A stretch of DNA of 61,046 nucleotides from Oscillospiraceae bacterium. Its GTDB lineage: Bacteria; Bacillota; Clostridia; Oscillospirales; Oscillospiraceae. This document shows, one piece after another, positions 9,392 through 15,855 of this stretch. The notes under the pieces are model-generated. The model made no database searches and was not told the DNA's origin. It saw only the letters and a list, made by a program, of their open reading frames with translations. Position numbers and translations under genes: made by a program. The stretch spans positions 1 through 61,046 of the forward strand of contig JAFQBN010000038.1 of NCBI GenBank assembly GCA_017416685.1. The letters are read 5' to 3'. The first letter of the stretch is position 1, and each line of letters opens with the position of its first letter.

Positions 9392-9430
9392 GAAAAAACC
9401 TCCCATTCGGGGGTGATAAGTGAAAACATC

Positions 9431-9730
9431 GCTCCGGAGCAAGACCGCACACCGGCCTTTGAAGCCTGTACTATACCCGTTACCGCGCCAGCCGGCTCAG
9501 AAACGGCATCCCCGCGGCACACGCGGCGGTCCGCTTAGTGCTGCTTGGTTCCCCACCTGACACGGTTCACGGTGCCGCGTTGCGCGGGACCGGTCCATCA
9601 TCACTGCTTAGCGCGGTCAGACGATACAATACAGGTCCGGGGGCCGGGATTCATCCCTGCTGCAGCGGGTTGCAGGAAAAGGGCACCGCTAACTCCCCGA
9701 CTAGTGCGGCCTTGCTCCGGAGCGAGCAAG
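9431..9730 (-). ncRNA. ffs: Signal recognition particle RNA, large Gram-positive type
   Basis: Read leftward, the segment holds the SRP domain IV signature GTGTCAGGTGGGGAACCAAG and the following GCAGCACTAAG at about 9543-9573, the binding site of Ffh. The two ends pair: CTTGCTCCGGAGC... near 9720 with GTGCGGTCTTGCTCCGGAGC near 9431-9450. The span of about 270-300 bases fits the Bacillus/Clostridium form with an Alu domain. The position upstream of dnaX is conserved in Firmicutes. The exact ends are estimated from the closing helix. Confidence 0.9.
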
Positions 9731-9743
9731 CCATTACCGATAT

Positions 9744-9772
9744 ATTCTACTATAAAAAACCAAAATTATCAA
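9744..9772 (-). promoter_or_regulatory. SRP RNA promoter
   Basis: On the minus strand TTGATA and TAGAAT are separated by exactly 17 bases, placing the transcription start about seven bases downstream at the 5' end of the SRP RNA. This is a near-consensus housekeeping (sigma-A type) promoter. Confidence 0.85.
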
Positions 9773-9817
9773 CAGCGGGTTTAAGAAAAAGAATTTTTGA
9801 AAAAGGCAAAAATAGTA

Positions 9818-9846
9818 TTGACAAGTTTGGTTTGCTCTGTTAAAAT
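9818..9846 (+). promoter_or_regulatory. Promoter of the tRNA-Thr/tRNA-Tyr pair
   Basis: A perfect TTGACA and a TAAAAT box are spaced by 17 bases, about 28 bases before tRNA-Thr. It is a strong housekeeping promoter diverging from the SRP RNA promoter across only 45 bases. After prophage integration it reads through tRNA-Tyr toward the prophage, but a terminator follows immediately. Confidence 0.88.
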
Positions 9847-9873
9847 AACCACCGTTGCGACAGCGCTAAATAC

Positions 9874-9949
9874 GCTGGTATAGCTCAGCTGGTAGAGCAG
9901 CTGATTTGTAATCAGCAGGTCGGGGGTTCGAATCCGTCTACCAGCTCCA
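9874..9949 (+). tRNA. tRNA-Thr (anticodon TGT)
   Basis: A 76-base cloverleaf: acceptor GCTGGTA pairs with TACCAGC, the anticodon loop is TTTGTAA with anticodon TGT reading ACA, the T-loop is GTTCGAATC, and CCA is encoded. It is the first gene of a two-tRNA transcript. Confidence 0.96.
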
Positions 9950-9975
9950 AATCTTTCGCAACCCCAAGTTCATAT

Positions 9976-10060
9976 GGAGGAGTTCCCGAGTGGCCAAAGG
10001 GGGCAGACTGTAAATCTGTTGCGTTTCGCTTCGGTGGTTCGAATCCACCCTCCTCCACCA
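9976..10060 (+). tRNA. tRNA-Tyr (anticodon GTA), prophage integration site
   Basis: An 85-base class II tRNA with acceptor GGAGGAG/CTCCTCC, anticodon GTA in loop CTGTAAATC, a long variable arm (TTGCGTTTCGCTTC) and encoded CCA. The last 53 bases belong to the attachment core and recur at 55462-55514, so the 3' half was supplied by the phage and the gene remains intact after integration. Confidence 0.96.
10008..10060 (+). repeat. attL core: 53-base direct repeat in tRNA-Tyr
   Basis: The segment from the anticodon stem through the CCA end is identical to 55462-55514 and the identity stops sharply on both sides. This is the classic product of integrase-mediated insertion into a tRNA 3' end and defines a prophage of about 45.45 kb. 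Confidence 0.95.
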
Positions 10061-10070
10061 GTAAGGAAAA

Positions 10071-10102
10071 CCCTTGCATCCCATAGGATGCAGGGGTTTT
10101 TT
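10071..10102 (+). terminator. Intrinsic terminator at the prophage left edge
   Basis: An 11-base-pair stem (CCCTTGCATCC with GGATGCAGGGG, one G-T pair, loop CATA) is followed by six T. Phage DNA thus supplies a new terminator for the tRNA transcript whose native terminator was displaced to 55519, shielding the lysogeny genes from read-through. Confidence 0.88.
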
Positions 10103-10157
10103 GATGCGCTCATTTCACAGCCAAACACACCTGGGCAAATGCGGAAAAATCCAAAAT

Positions 10158-10179
10158 ATTTGGGTCAATATTTGGGTAA
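10158..10179 (+). promoter_or_regulatory. Candidate integrase arm-binding repeats, left
   Basis: ATTTGGGTCA (10158-10167) and ATTTGGGTAA (10170-10179) lie about 100 bases inside attL. The same ATTTGGGTCA, also preceded by CCAAAATA, occurs inside attR at 55381-55390. Repeats shared by both prophage ends flanking the core are the expected form of arm-type sites for a tyrosine integrase with an N-terminal arm-binding domain. Confidence 0.5.
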
Positions 10180-10264
10180 AAATGCGCCCGGCAGGGAGGC
10201 ACTGTGGGCGTGATCCGCCTTAAATGGCATAACAAATCCAACAAGAAAAAGAGAGGGAGATGTT

Positions 10265-10615
10265 ATGTCTGCGGAAACAAAAGACGTGCTTTGGGAACGA
10301 CAGGTTGAAAAATTTTTACGCTCAATCCATATAAACGGCACTATGAAAGGACTACGGTATTTGACCTACGCAATCGCAGAGACGGTGCGTGATCCTGCGC
10401 GGACGAATTTGATCACGAAAGACCTATACTGGGAGATTGCACGTGTGTACAAAACAACGGCTTCTTGTGTGGAGAGAGATATGCGCTGGGCAATTTGCAT
10501 CAGTTGGGAATGTGCCAAAAAGAAACTTGACCAGATAGCACCATGCCATCTGGTCAAGCGGCCCACCAACAAACAGTTTATTGATTTGGTGGCATTCTAT
10601 ATTCGGATGCAGTGA
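10265..10615 (+). CDS. Stand-alone Spo0A C-terminal-type DNA-binding protein
   Basis: A 116-residue protein resembling only the effector domain of the sporulation regulator Spo0A; no receiver domain is present. The match is in the recognition segment: TKDLYWEIARVYKTTASCVE at about residues 58-77, then RDMRWAICISWE, parallel to the Spo0A pattern ...LYP.IAK.Y.TTASRVERAIRHAIE. The start at 10265 follows GAGAGGGAG. Its place at the lysogeny end suggests it acts on host or phage promoters containing 0A boxes, either mimicking or blocking Spo0A. That role is inferred; the fold assignment is fairly secure. Confidence 0.75.
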   Translation: MSAETKDVLWERQVEKFLRSIHINGTMKGLRYLTYAIAETVRDPARTNLITKDLYWEIARVYKTTASCVERDMRWAICISWECAKKKLDQIAPCHLVKRPTNKQFIDLVAFYIRMQ

Positions 10616-10662
10616 TCCTTGGGCCGGGCAGGAGTGGCAGCTTCTGCCCGGCTTTTTCGTGA

Positions 10663-11022
10663 TTATTTAGACTTGTATTTGTTTAGCCAAACGATATAAC
10701 ACACCAACGAGGCAATGATAAAGCCTAACAGGTAGCGGGAGAGTTCCGGCATGGCCCAACCCAATTTGATTGTGATTACGTAGACAGCACAGGTTCCGTA
10801 ATAGAGTCCGCAGCCAAAACCATAACTTAGATTTTCGCTGATTGGGGTTAGAACCATCAAAAACGCGGAAACAGTGGCGGGGGCGCAGAACAAAACGTAC
10901 ATTGCATAAACTGCGTTTCCAAAATCCATTCCTGCCAGAAGAAGGAAAAGGCCGAGAAAGAGGGAAAGTAGGGGAGCCATTAGAAGATAGAAAAGAATGA
11001 GTCCTTTTCTGGTTCCGAGCAT
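10663..11022 (-). CDS. Small membrane protein, unknown function
   Basis: A 119-residue protein with about four hydrophobic helices (residues 8-30, 36-58, 68-88 and 95-112) and a basic C-terminus (WLNKYKSK). The ATG at 11022 follows AAAGGGG by about eight bases; the open frame upstream has no ribosome site. A good promoter lies at 11111-11139, leaving an 89-base leader. A small membrane protein at the lysogenic end could serve superinfection exclusion, but no known family is recognised. Confidence 0.7.
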   Translation of the reverse strand: MLGTRKGLILFYLLMAPLLSLFLGLFLLLAGMDFGNAVYAMYVLFCAPATVSAFLMVLTPISENLSYGFGCGLYYGTCAVYVITIKLGWAMPELSRYLLGFIIASLVCYIVWLNKYKSK

Positions 11023-11110
11023 ATTCAATCCCCTTTCACATTGATAAATTGATTTTACCATACTGCCGTCAGTAGAAACTTGGAACTTTTTGACGAAATA
11101 TACTATCGAC

Positions 11111-11139
11111 ATTATACATCGCATTTGCCTCCCTGTCTA
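11111..11139 (-). promoter_or_regulatory. Leftward promoter of the small membrane protein
   Basis: On the minus strand TAGACA and a perfect TATAAT are separated by 17 bases. It overlaps the upstream region of the rightward ribbon-helix-helix gene, so that regulator may control it. Confidence 0.65.
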
Positions 11140-11162
11140 TAATAATTTTGGGAGGTGGGCAA

Positions 11163-11342
11163 ATGGCATATTCGGATGCGCAAAAAGAGGCGACGGCCAG
11201 GTACAACAAGAAAGTATATGATCGTATAGAAATCAAAGTGAAAAAGGGGCGGAAACGCGAAATCGTGGAGTATGCCAAGGCCCACGGGAAAAGTGTAAAT
11301 CAGTTTATCGTTGAACTGATCGAAAAGGAAACGAAACGATGA
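11163..11342 (+). CDS. Ribbon-helix-helix (Arc-like) DNA-binding protein
   Basis: A 59-residue protein of the small MetJ/Arc type: a basic N-tail with DAQKEATARYNKKVYDRI, the putative beta strand (RIEIKVKK), then two helices ending SVNQFIVELIEKETKR. It shares the layout and the SVN.FI motif with the protein at 46979-47176. The ATG at 11163 follows GGGAGG by seven bases; an in-frame start five codons earlier lacks a site. It probably represses the divergent membrane-protein gene or the neighbouring integrase region. Confidence 0.75.
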   Translation: MAYSDAQKEATARYNKKVYDRIEIKVKKGRKREIVEYAKAHGKSVNQFIVELIEKETKR

Positions 11343-11374
11343 CAGGCATACCGAAAATGGTGTGCCTGCTTTTG

Positions 11375-12523
11375 TCAATAGGTCAACTTGGCCACGTCGT
11401 TGCTGCGCATGGACAGGTCTGCATGGAGGTACAGCTGGGTGGTGGTGATGCTGGAATGGCCCAGCTGCTCCTGTACGGCCCGGAGAGAGGCGCCGGCATT
11501 CAGCAGATGGCTGGCGTAGCTGTGCCGGGATTTGTGGGGAGAAAGTAGGGGTAGCCGCTCGGATTCTTTCAAGGTGGCATTCAGATCCCGCAGAACGGCT
11601 CCGTAACGATGGGCGAACTGAGGTGGGGTCAGGAAGGGTAATTCGCCAATACCAGGGAAGACAAAGTCACCACTCTTTGGTAGGGAGGAAAACAGGGCAA
11701 CGCCGTCTGGGGTCAGAGCCACGGCGCGTTCCCGCTTGCTTTTAGTCGTATCTCGCAGGATGTAGTGGCGCAGATGTTTGAGCTTTTTTGTTTTATCCGG
11801 TGGCATGATTTGGTTTGGTTCATCTTTCACAATGACCTGATGTACGCGGATATACGGTGTGGAGCCTGTTGCATTGACGTCCTGCCAGGTGAGAGCGCAC
11901 AGCTCCTCAGTGCGCAAGCCGGTATATAGTGCAGCTTGTATATAGTAACCCCATTTATGTGTGGGAGCGTAAGCAAGGACTTGACGCACTTGCTCAAGGG
12001 TGTAGACCGTGGGAGCCTTTGCCGGGGTTCGCTGGAATGTTTCGTGTTCGGCGGGATTCTCTGTACACAGGCGGTTGCGCTTGCCGCTTTTGAAGATTCC
12101 ATTTAAGCACACTCTGATTTCATTCTTAGCAGAGTTGGACAGCTTAGCAACCTTACTGCTGGTGTATAGTTCTGCGATATGGTAGGGACGGACAGTATCC
12201 ATTTTCATATGCCCGATGGCGGGGATGATATAGTCGTTGACATAGCGTTCATAGTTGGCATACGTGCCGTAGACCACAGAAGCACGCTTGGTCTTCAACC
12301 ACAGCTCTGCCCACGATTTGACGGTCTTGACCTGCTCCAAAGCCTGTCCACCGCTGGTTTTCAGCCACTCGCGGTATTTTTTCTTAGCACCGCGGCCGTC
12401 TTTATCCTTTGAGTAAAAAGACAGAGGCGTTTTGCGGTTAGGGACTTTCACACGAAATTCCCATCTTCCGTCGGGGCGCTGGCGGAGGGAGCCTTCACCG
12501 TTGGGGGATTTTTCTTTATACAT
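11375..12523 (-). CDS. int: Tyrosine-type site-specific integrase
   Basis: A 382-residue phage integrase that recombines attP with the tRNA-Tyr attB. An N-terminal arm-binding segment ([15 protein letters not shown]) and a core-binding SAM-like domain (about residues 65-165) precede the catalytic domain with Arg204 (TGLRTEEL), His330-x-x-Arg333 ([10 protein letters not shown]), His356 (LGHSSITTT) and Tyr365 (QLYLHAD). The complete catalytic set suggests activity. The ATG at 12523 follows AAAGGAG by eight bases; the 67-codon upstream frame lacks a site. It reads toward attL, as usual. Confidence 0.95.
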   Translation of the reverse strand: MYKEKSPNGEGSLRQRPDGRWEFRVKVPNRKTPLSFYSKDKDGRGAKKKYREWLKTSGGQALEQVKTVKSWAELWLKTKRASVVYGTYANYERYVNDYIIPAIGHMKMDTVRPYHIAELYTSSKVAKLSNSAKNEIRVCLNGIFKSGKRNRLCTENPAEHETFQRTPAKAPTVYTLEQVRQVLAYAPTHKWGYYIQAALYTGLRTEELCALTWQDVNATGSTPYIRVHQVIVKDEPNQIMPPDKTKKLKHLRHYILRDTTKSKRERAVALTPDGVALFSSLPKSGDFVFPGIGELPFLTPPQFAHRYGAVLRDLNATLKESERLPLLSPHKSRHSYASHLLNAGASLRAVQEQLGHSSITTTQLYLHADLSMRSNDVAKLTY

Positions 12524-12665
12524 TTCATTTTCTCCTTTTTCTTGCACCTTTGCCCTGTTTGTGGTACAATAAAAGGGCAGACTGGTGCCTTGATGTGGTA
12601 GTTGGGGTGTCTTGTGTGCAGTGCCGCCTTCGGAGTTGCAGCTCCGGGGGCGGTTTTTTATTTGT

Positions 12666-13346
12666 TCAGTTTGAAACAGGATACATTCTATCAGTGTAAC
12701 ACTCGACAATGTCGACATGCTCAATCATGGTATGTTTGGGCTTTTGTTTCATGGGATCGAGGATAAACTCCAATCCCTCTTTGCGCGCCATCTTAACAAC
12801 CGGCAGGAAATCGCTGTCGCCGGCAATCAAAATAATTTGATCAACATGGTGTCCGTTGGCCAGGGAGGCCACATCAAGGCCGATGCGCATATCAACGCCT
12901 TTCTGCTTGACATCTACTCGGAAGTCGTCTTCCACAAGGTTAGATATCCCTTTGCTTCCAGAGAGAAGCTCATCCAACACAGAGTCCTTCAAAATGTATG
13001 ACGCAGTAGATTCAGCCAATTCACCCATCCGCAATGCAACTCGATCTTTTTCAGATAGGTGTCGGTATAAGTCGTTGGCCCATTTTGTACCAGGCATCGC
13101 AGAGAAGTCGACGATGGTTCCTGTGAGCGGATGCTTGAGGGAGCGACTCATCGGGGGGCAATCATAGTAGAAAATCCTGTAGAGGTTTCGCGGCTCAGCA
13201 GGTTCGCCGATATGTAGCATGCAATATCGGTACAACTCTTCCGCGCGATCTTTCGCAGACTTTTTGCCCCAAAGAGTCATAGCTCTTGAACGATAGTACC
13301 CGCCATCGATCAAGATAGCTGTTTTCTTGGTGATTGGTGAAAGCAT
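12666..13346 (-). CDS. NYN-domain (PIN-like) ribonuclease
   Basis: A 226-residue protein with a single NYN/LabA-type fold. The acidic metal-site motifs are AILIDGGYY (about residue 12), [21 protein letters not shown] and [14 protein letters not shown] near residue 172, then [11 protein letters not shown] proteins are metal-dependent RNases, so RNA cleavage is expected, with target unknown. The ATG at 13346 follows AGGAGG by ten bases. It has its own strong promoter and a structured leader ending in an intrinsic terminator, an arrangement like type III toxin-antitoxin loci or an attenuator. It is probably expressed in the lysogen. Confidence 0.85.
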   Translation of the reverse strand: MLSPITKKTAILIDGGYYRSRAMTLWGKKSAKDRAEELYRYCMLHIGEPAEPRNLYRIFYYDCPPMSRSLKHPLTGTIVDFSAMPGTKWANDLYRHLSEKDRVALRMGELAESTASYILKDSVLDELLSGSKGISNLVEDDFRVDVKQKGVDMRIGLDVASLANGHHVDQIILIAGDSDFLPVVKMARKEGLEFILDPMKQKPKHTMIEHVDIVECYTDRMYPVSN

Positions 13347-13364
13347 ACTTTTAACTCCTCCTAT

Positions 13365-13453
13365 AAAAAAGACCCTTGAGGTCGGCACATCCCGAAAGGT
13401 GGGAGGCCTCGCCCAAGGGTTGAATAAATGGCACAGTGAGTAACCCTCACTGC
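13365..13453 (-). ncRNA. Structured leader RNA with terminator upstream of the NYN RNase
   Basis: From a predicted start near 13453 the leader forms hairpin 1 (GGCAGTGAG with CTCACTGTGCC), then a linker, then a closing stem ACCCTTG (13420-13414) with CAAGGGT (13378-13372) followed by CTTTTTT. Inside lies TCCC-ACCTTTC-GGGA. Possible GGC-GCC and GAGG-CCTC pairings cannot nest and would make a pseudoknot. The T-run ends eight bases before the AGGAGG of the nuclease gene, so most transcripts may stop here. An attenuator or an RNA antitoxin are both possible. Confidence 0.6.
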
Positions 13454-13459
13454 CCCTAT

Positions 13460-13488
13460 ATAATATGCCCTTGGAAATCGTTTGTCAA
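13460..13488 (-). promoter_or_regulatory. Promoter of the NYN leader RNA
   Basis: On the minus strand a perfect TTGACA and TATTAT are spaced by 17 bases. The start would fall near 13453, at the base of hairpin 1. It is one of the strongest promoters in the prophage, which fits expression during lysogeny. Confidence 0.8.
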
Positions 13489-13585
13489 CCGACTGCGGTG
13501 CGATTTGTTTAACTTGACGAAAAGAAAAGTCTTGACAATTGCAAATTGATAAGAGTTTTCCCCTGGGCTCCGGCCTGGGGCGTTT

Positions 13586-13714
13586 TTATTTGTCCAAATC
13601 TTTCTTGAAGAACTGTACCATTTCCAACAATTTTTCTTCTTGCTCCGGGGTGATGTTGCTGGTATCAGTGCTGGTGGTGAAGGCGGGAGTGGGTGTTGGC
13701 TGCAAACAATCCAT
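13586..13714 (-). CDS. 42-residue hypothetical protein
   Basis: A small frame (starting MDCLQPTPTPAF and ending MVQFFKKDLDK) preceded by an excellent TTAGGAGG site seven bases upstream. The N-half is rich in Thr, Pro and Ser; the C-half (TPEQEEKLLEMVQFFKKDL) is an amphipathic helix. A GC-rich hairpin (13560-13580) follows the stop but its T-run is on the other strand. Nothing is recognised. It lies between the NYN and immA genes in the lysogeny block. Confidence 0.6.
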   Translation of the reverse strand: MDCLQPTPTPAFTTSTDTSNITPEQEEKLLEMVQFFKKDLDK

Positions 13715-13826
13715 AATCAATCCTCCTAATTGTCCGGTGTCAGCTGAGGGGCTGTTACTTCCAAAAATTACATGACGACATTTCCAGAAAGTACCTCTAA
13801 AATGTGTTTTGGAGGTGTTTTCGACA

Positions 13827-14420
13827 ATGAATTACAAAAATTATCAAAATGCGAGAGATGCGGCGTGGAAAATCCTGTTGGACTGTGGCGTGGAGCGGCT
13901 GCCGGTAGATTTGAAAGATATCTGCAGGCAGCTTGGGGTTCGTGTGCGCCGCTATGCGGACGTGCGGGGGATGTCTGATGCAGCACTCCAAGCTGATGGC
14001 CTGACATTCTTTTCCTGGGGTAAACCGGTGATCCTGTATAACCAGGACAAGCCACCCGCACGAATCCGCTTTACTATCGCCCACGAGCTGGGACATTTGG
14101 TGCTGGGTCACGTTGCCCCAAGACAGCGAACCACCGTCAACCGGGAGCCATCCCCTACTGATGACCCAATCGAAACGGCGGCCAATCAGTTTGCCGCCCG
14201 GCTGTTAGCCCCGGCTTGCGTGCTGTGGGGGATGGACATACATACCTCGGAGGAGATATCGGAACTATGCAACATATCAAAGCAGGCGGCAGAGTTTCGT
14301 GCGGAGCGCATGGCCGTGCTGTATCAGAGGGGGAAGTTTCTGACTTCGCCGCTGGAGCAGCGGGTCTATGAGCGGTTTCTACCCTTTATCAAAGAATATC
14401 AGGATCTTCGCCCTCAATGA
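13827..14420 (+). CDS. ImmA/IrrE-family metallopeptidase
   Basis: A 197-residue zinc protease with FTIAHELGHLVLGH (HExxH) at about residues 85-98. Relatives cleave XRE-type phage or ICE repressors upon DNA damage to trigger induction. The ATG at 13827 follows TTTTGGAGG, and a perfect 0A-box sequence TTCGACA abuts the start codon. Unusually it is not in one operon with the repressor: the two are convergent and their coding 3' ends overlap by 32 bases (14389-14420). The expected substrate is the adjacent repressor. Confidence 0.9.
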   Translation: MNYKNYQNARDAAWKILLDCGVERLPVDLKDICRQLGVRVRRYADVRGMSDAALQADGLTFFSWGKPVILYNQDKPPARIRFTIAHELGHLVLGHVAPRQRTTVNREPSPTDDPIETAANQFAARLLAPACVLWGMDIHTSEEISELCNISKQAAEFRAERMAVLYQRGKFLTSPLEQRVYERFLPFIKEYQDLRPQ

Positions 14421-14832
14421 TGAACGTAGAAGGATCGTCTTTGATTGGCTCGCCGGAGGTGCGAGCAGCCAACTCTCGGGGTGCTGCCGTATCCTGCAAG
14501 TAGTCAGACAGCACAAAACGGACTGTACTCTGCTCTTTCCCAGTAGCCTGATCATAAGCTTTAGCGATTTCCTTCGCTTCGGTGGACAGCCCACTCTCGG
14601 AAACGGGGGTGGGCGCTTTTTTGTCTGGGCTGTCAGCCCACCCCATGAGATATGCAGGTGTGGTGCGCAAAACTTTGGATAGTGGTTCAAGAATAGCACC
14701 TGGCACTTTTTCAATATCACCGTTTTCATATCTATATACGGTGGCGACAGAAACACCAAGGGCGGATGCAATATCCTCAACGGGGACACCCGTTTCCTTC
14801 CGTCGGGCCTTCATTCGGCTACCAGTAGTCAA
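14389..14832 (-). CDS. CI-type phage repressor (XRE helix-turn-helix)
   Basis: A 147-residue protein with an N-terminal Cro/C1 HTH (MKARRKETGVPVEDIASALG, VSVATVYRYENGD) and an acidic C-terminal region without a LexA-type peptidase domain, which fits inactivation by an external ImmA protease. A TTG at 14832 after GTGAGGTG is preferred because it adds the TTGSR segment common at this position; the ATG at 14814 is the alternative. It is expressed from 14853-14881 and overlaps operator O1, implying autoregulation. Confidence 0.88.
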   Translation of the reverse strand: MTTGSRMKARRKETGVPVEDIASALGVSVATVYRYENGDIEKVPGAILEPLSKVLRTTPAYLMGWADSPDKKAPTPVSESGLSTEAKEIAKAYDQATGKEQSTVRFVLSDYLQDTAAPRELAARTSGEPIKDDPSTFIIEGEDPDIL

Positions 14833-14852
14833 GATAATCACCTCACGGCTAT

Positions 14853-14881
14853 AAAATAACACATGTTTCGCAGAAATGCAA
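14853..14881 (-). promoter_or_regulatory. Repressor promoter (PRM-like)
   Basis: On the minus strand TTGCAT and TATTTT are spaced by 17 bases, about 20 bases before the repressor start. Operator O1 (14867-14882) covers its -35 box and spacer. Confidence 0.65.
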
Positions 14882-14882
14882 C
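14867..14882. promoter_or_regulatory. Operator O1
   Basis: TTCGCAGAAATGCAAC is an imperfect copy of the 6-4-6 palindrome seen at O3 and O4, with half-sites TTCGCA and GTTGCA. It overlaps the leftward repressor promoter. Confidence 0.6.
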
Positions 14883-14887
14883 AAGAA

Positions 14888-14903
14888 TTTTCAGAAGTGC
14901 AAA
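14888..14903. promoter_or_regulatory. Operator O2 (weak)
   Basis: TTTTCAGAAGTGCAAA resembles the same 6-4-6 pattern with half-sites TTTTCA and TTTGCA. It sits 21 bases from O1, two helical turns, which would suit cooperative dimers, just upstream of the rightward -35 box. Confidence 0.45.
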
Positions 14904-14910
14904 AAAATTG

Positions 14911-14939
14911 TTGACAAGCAGAACGACGTGTGCTATGCT
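14911..14939 (+). promoter_or_regulatory. Rightward early promoter (PR-like)
   Basis: A perfect TTGACA and TATGCT separated by 17 bases. The start would fall near 14946 and O3 lies directly downstream, so bound repressor would block initiation or early elongation of the whole early operon. Confidence 0.78.
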
Positions 14940-14950
14940 CAAAACATAGA

Positions 14951-14970
14951 AATTCGCATTGTTGCGAATT
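14951..14970. promoter_or_regulatory. Operator O3, perfect palindrome
   Basis: AATTCGCATTGTTGCGAATT has two perfect 8-base half-sites around TTGT. It spans about +5 to +25 of the early promoter and ends 16 bases before the cro-like start codon. Confidence 0.8.
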
Positions 14971-14985
14971 ATGGGAGGTGATTAC

Positions 14986-15216
14986 ATGCAAGTAAATGTT
15001 GCACGACTTCGCGGGAAAATTGTTGAGCGCGGAATGACGCAGGAGAAACTGGCGAGAGCACTCGATATGGATAGGAGCACTTTCTCTAGAAAAATGAAGA
15101 GTGAAGCGCTGGATTTTTCGGTGGGTGAGATGCATAGGATTGTGGAAATCTTAAATCTCAACAAGGAAGAGGCAGAAGAAATTTTTTTGTCAAAAAATTC
15201 GCATTATTGCGAATAG
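14986..15216 (+). CDS. Cro-like XRE-family regulator
   Basis: A 76-residue helix-turn-helix protein (MQVNVARLRGKIVERGMTQE, then KLARALDMDRSTFSRKM) that starts the rightward early operon. The ATG at 14986 follows GGGAGGTGATTAC. By position it is the lytic counterpart of the repressor. Its last codons coincide with operator O4, so the protein end and a DNA-binding site are encoded by the same bases. It stops with TAG. Confidence 0.85.
   Translation: MQVNVARLRGKIVERGMTQEKLARALDMDRSTFSRKMKSEALDFSVGEMHRIVEILNLNKEEAEEIFLSKNSHYCE
15197..15214. promoter_or_regulatory. Operator O4 at the end of the cro-like gene
   Basis: ATTCGCATTATTGCGAAT is a perfect palindrome with the same half-sites as O3, 245 bases downstream of it and ending within the TAG stop codon of the cro-like gene. 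A distant operator suggests DNA looping or a roadblock to read-through. Confidence 0.75.
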
Positions 15217-15232
15217 ATGACAGGAGAACATT

Positions 15233-15463
15233 ATGGAAAAGATGCGAAAAAACACAATTGCCGCCCTCGAAAAGCAGGTAGGACTGCTCAACAAGGACGG
15301 CACAGCGCCAGCAGAAACCGAAGCGGCGATTCGGGCCATTTCGGTTCTAACCGGACTTCTTGCTGTTCTTGAAGCAAAGGAACAGCAAAAGCCGAAGTTC
15401 GTACCTGAAACATCGAAAGGCCCGTGCTCGGGACCGATGGTCGAGGGGTTTACAACATCTTAA
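15233..15463 (+). CDS. 76-residue hypothetical early protein
   Basis: The frame follows AGGAGA by five bases and lies 16 bases after the cro-like gene in the same operon. The protein has a helical core (NTIAALEKQVGLLNKDG, ETEAAIRAISVLTGLLAVLE) and a Lys/Pro-rich tail. Its last 14 bases overlap the convergent Cas2-like gene. No family is recognised. Confidence 0.65.
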   Translation: MEKMRKNTIAALEKQVGLLNKDGTAPAETEAAIRAISVLTGLLAVLEAKEQQKPKFVPETSKGPCSGPMVEGFTTS

Positions 15464-15719
15464 CGAGATAGTCGGAAACGTCCTTGTCCAGATACCAGTA
15501 CGAATTATTCGTGACCTCAATGACCAGAAGCCGATCATTAGCGTCCAGATGCGGGAAGATGAGGTCATAGACGGCGTTTACACTTAACGCAGAGCGAATG
15601 ATCCAAACAGACTCCAGTGGTTTGCACCAAGTGCCATCAGAAGCGGCTTTGATGGCCTCGTATACATCGTTGTAATTCTTTCCGGGCTTATTAAGGTCGT
15701 AAGAGACGAGGTATTTCAT
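15450..15719 (-). CDS. Cas2-fold small protein ('SinR family' type)
   Basis: An 89-residue protein starting MKYLVSYDLNKPGKNYNDVY, the signature of small Cas2/VapD-like ferredoxin-fold proteins often labelled SinR family in databases. Cas2-fold relatives include nucleases and toxins, but no CRISPR array or cas1 is present. It is the only leftward gene inside the rightward early operon. It has its own near-perfect promoter and a leader that can sequester its AGGAGG site. A toxin-like or regulatory role is possible. The start at 15719 is preferred over one 19 codons upstream. Confidence 0.72.
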   Translation of the reverse strand: MKYLVSYDLNKPGKNYNDVYEAIKAASDGTWCKPLESVWIIRSALSVNAVYDLIFPHLDANDRLLVIEVTNNSYWYLDKDVSDYLVKML

Positions 15720-15769
15720 GAGAGGAACCTCCTTTCTTTCATATTGAAGGAGGCGAAGTTCCTCCAACT
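15720..15769 (-). promoter_or_regulatory. Leader able to hide the Cas2-like ribosome site
   Basis: In the mRNA the leader segment GGAGGAAC can pair either with the nearby CCTCC or with GTTCCTC just after the ribosome site, while CCTCCTTC can pair with the AAAGGAGG Shine-Dalgarno itself. The alternatives would expose or bury the ribosome site, suggesting translational control. Confidence 0.45.
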
Positions 15770-15775
15770 GCCGCA

Positions 15776-15804
15776 ATTATACCACATTTTGGTGAGTATA
15801 TCAA
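15776..15804 (-). promoter_or_regulatory. Promoter of the Cas2-like gene
   Basis: On the minus strand TTGATA and a perfect TATAAT are spaced by 17 bases, opposing the early operon. It should be active in the lysogen unless repressed. Confidence 0.8.
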
Positions 15805-15855
15805 TACCATGTGAGAACAAATGTTTGAATATACAAAATGTTGTGGAGGTGCGAG

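Noticed and set aside
13532-13560. A rightward promoter from the TTGACA before 13560
   Set aside because: No acceptable -10 box lies 16-18 bases downstream, and the following hairpin would stop transcription at once.
15450-15719. Part of a CRISPR-Cas locus because of the Cas2-like fold
   Set aside because: No cas1, no other cas genes and no repeat-spacer array occur in the window. The protein fits the separate small Cas2/VapD-like group.
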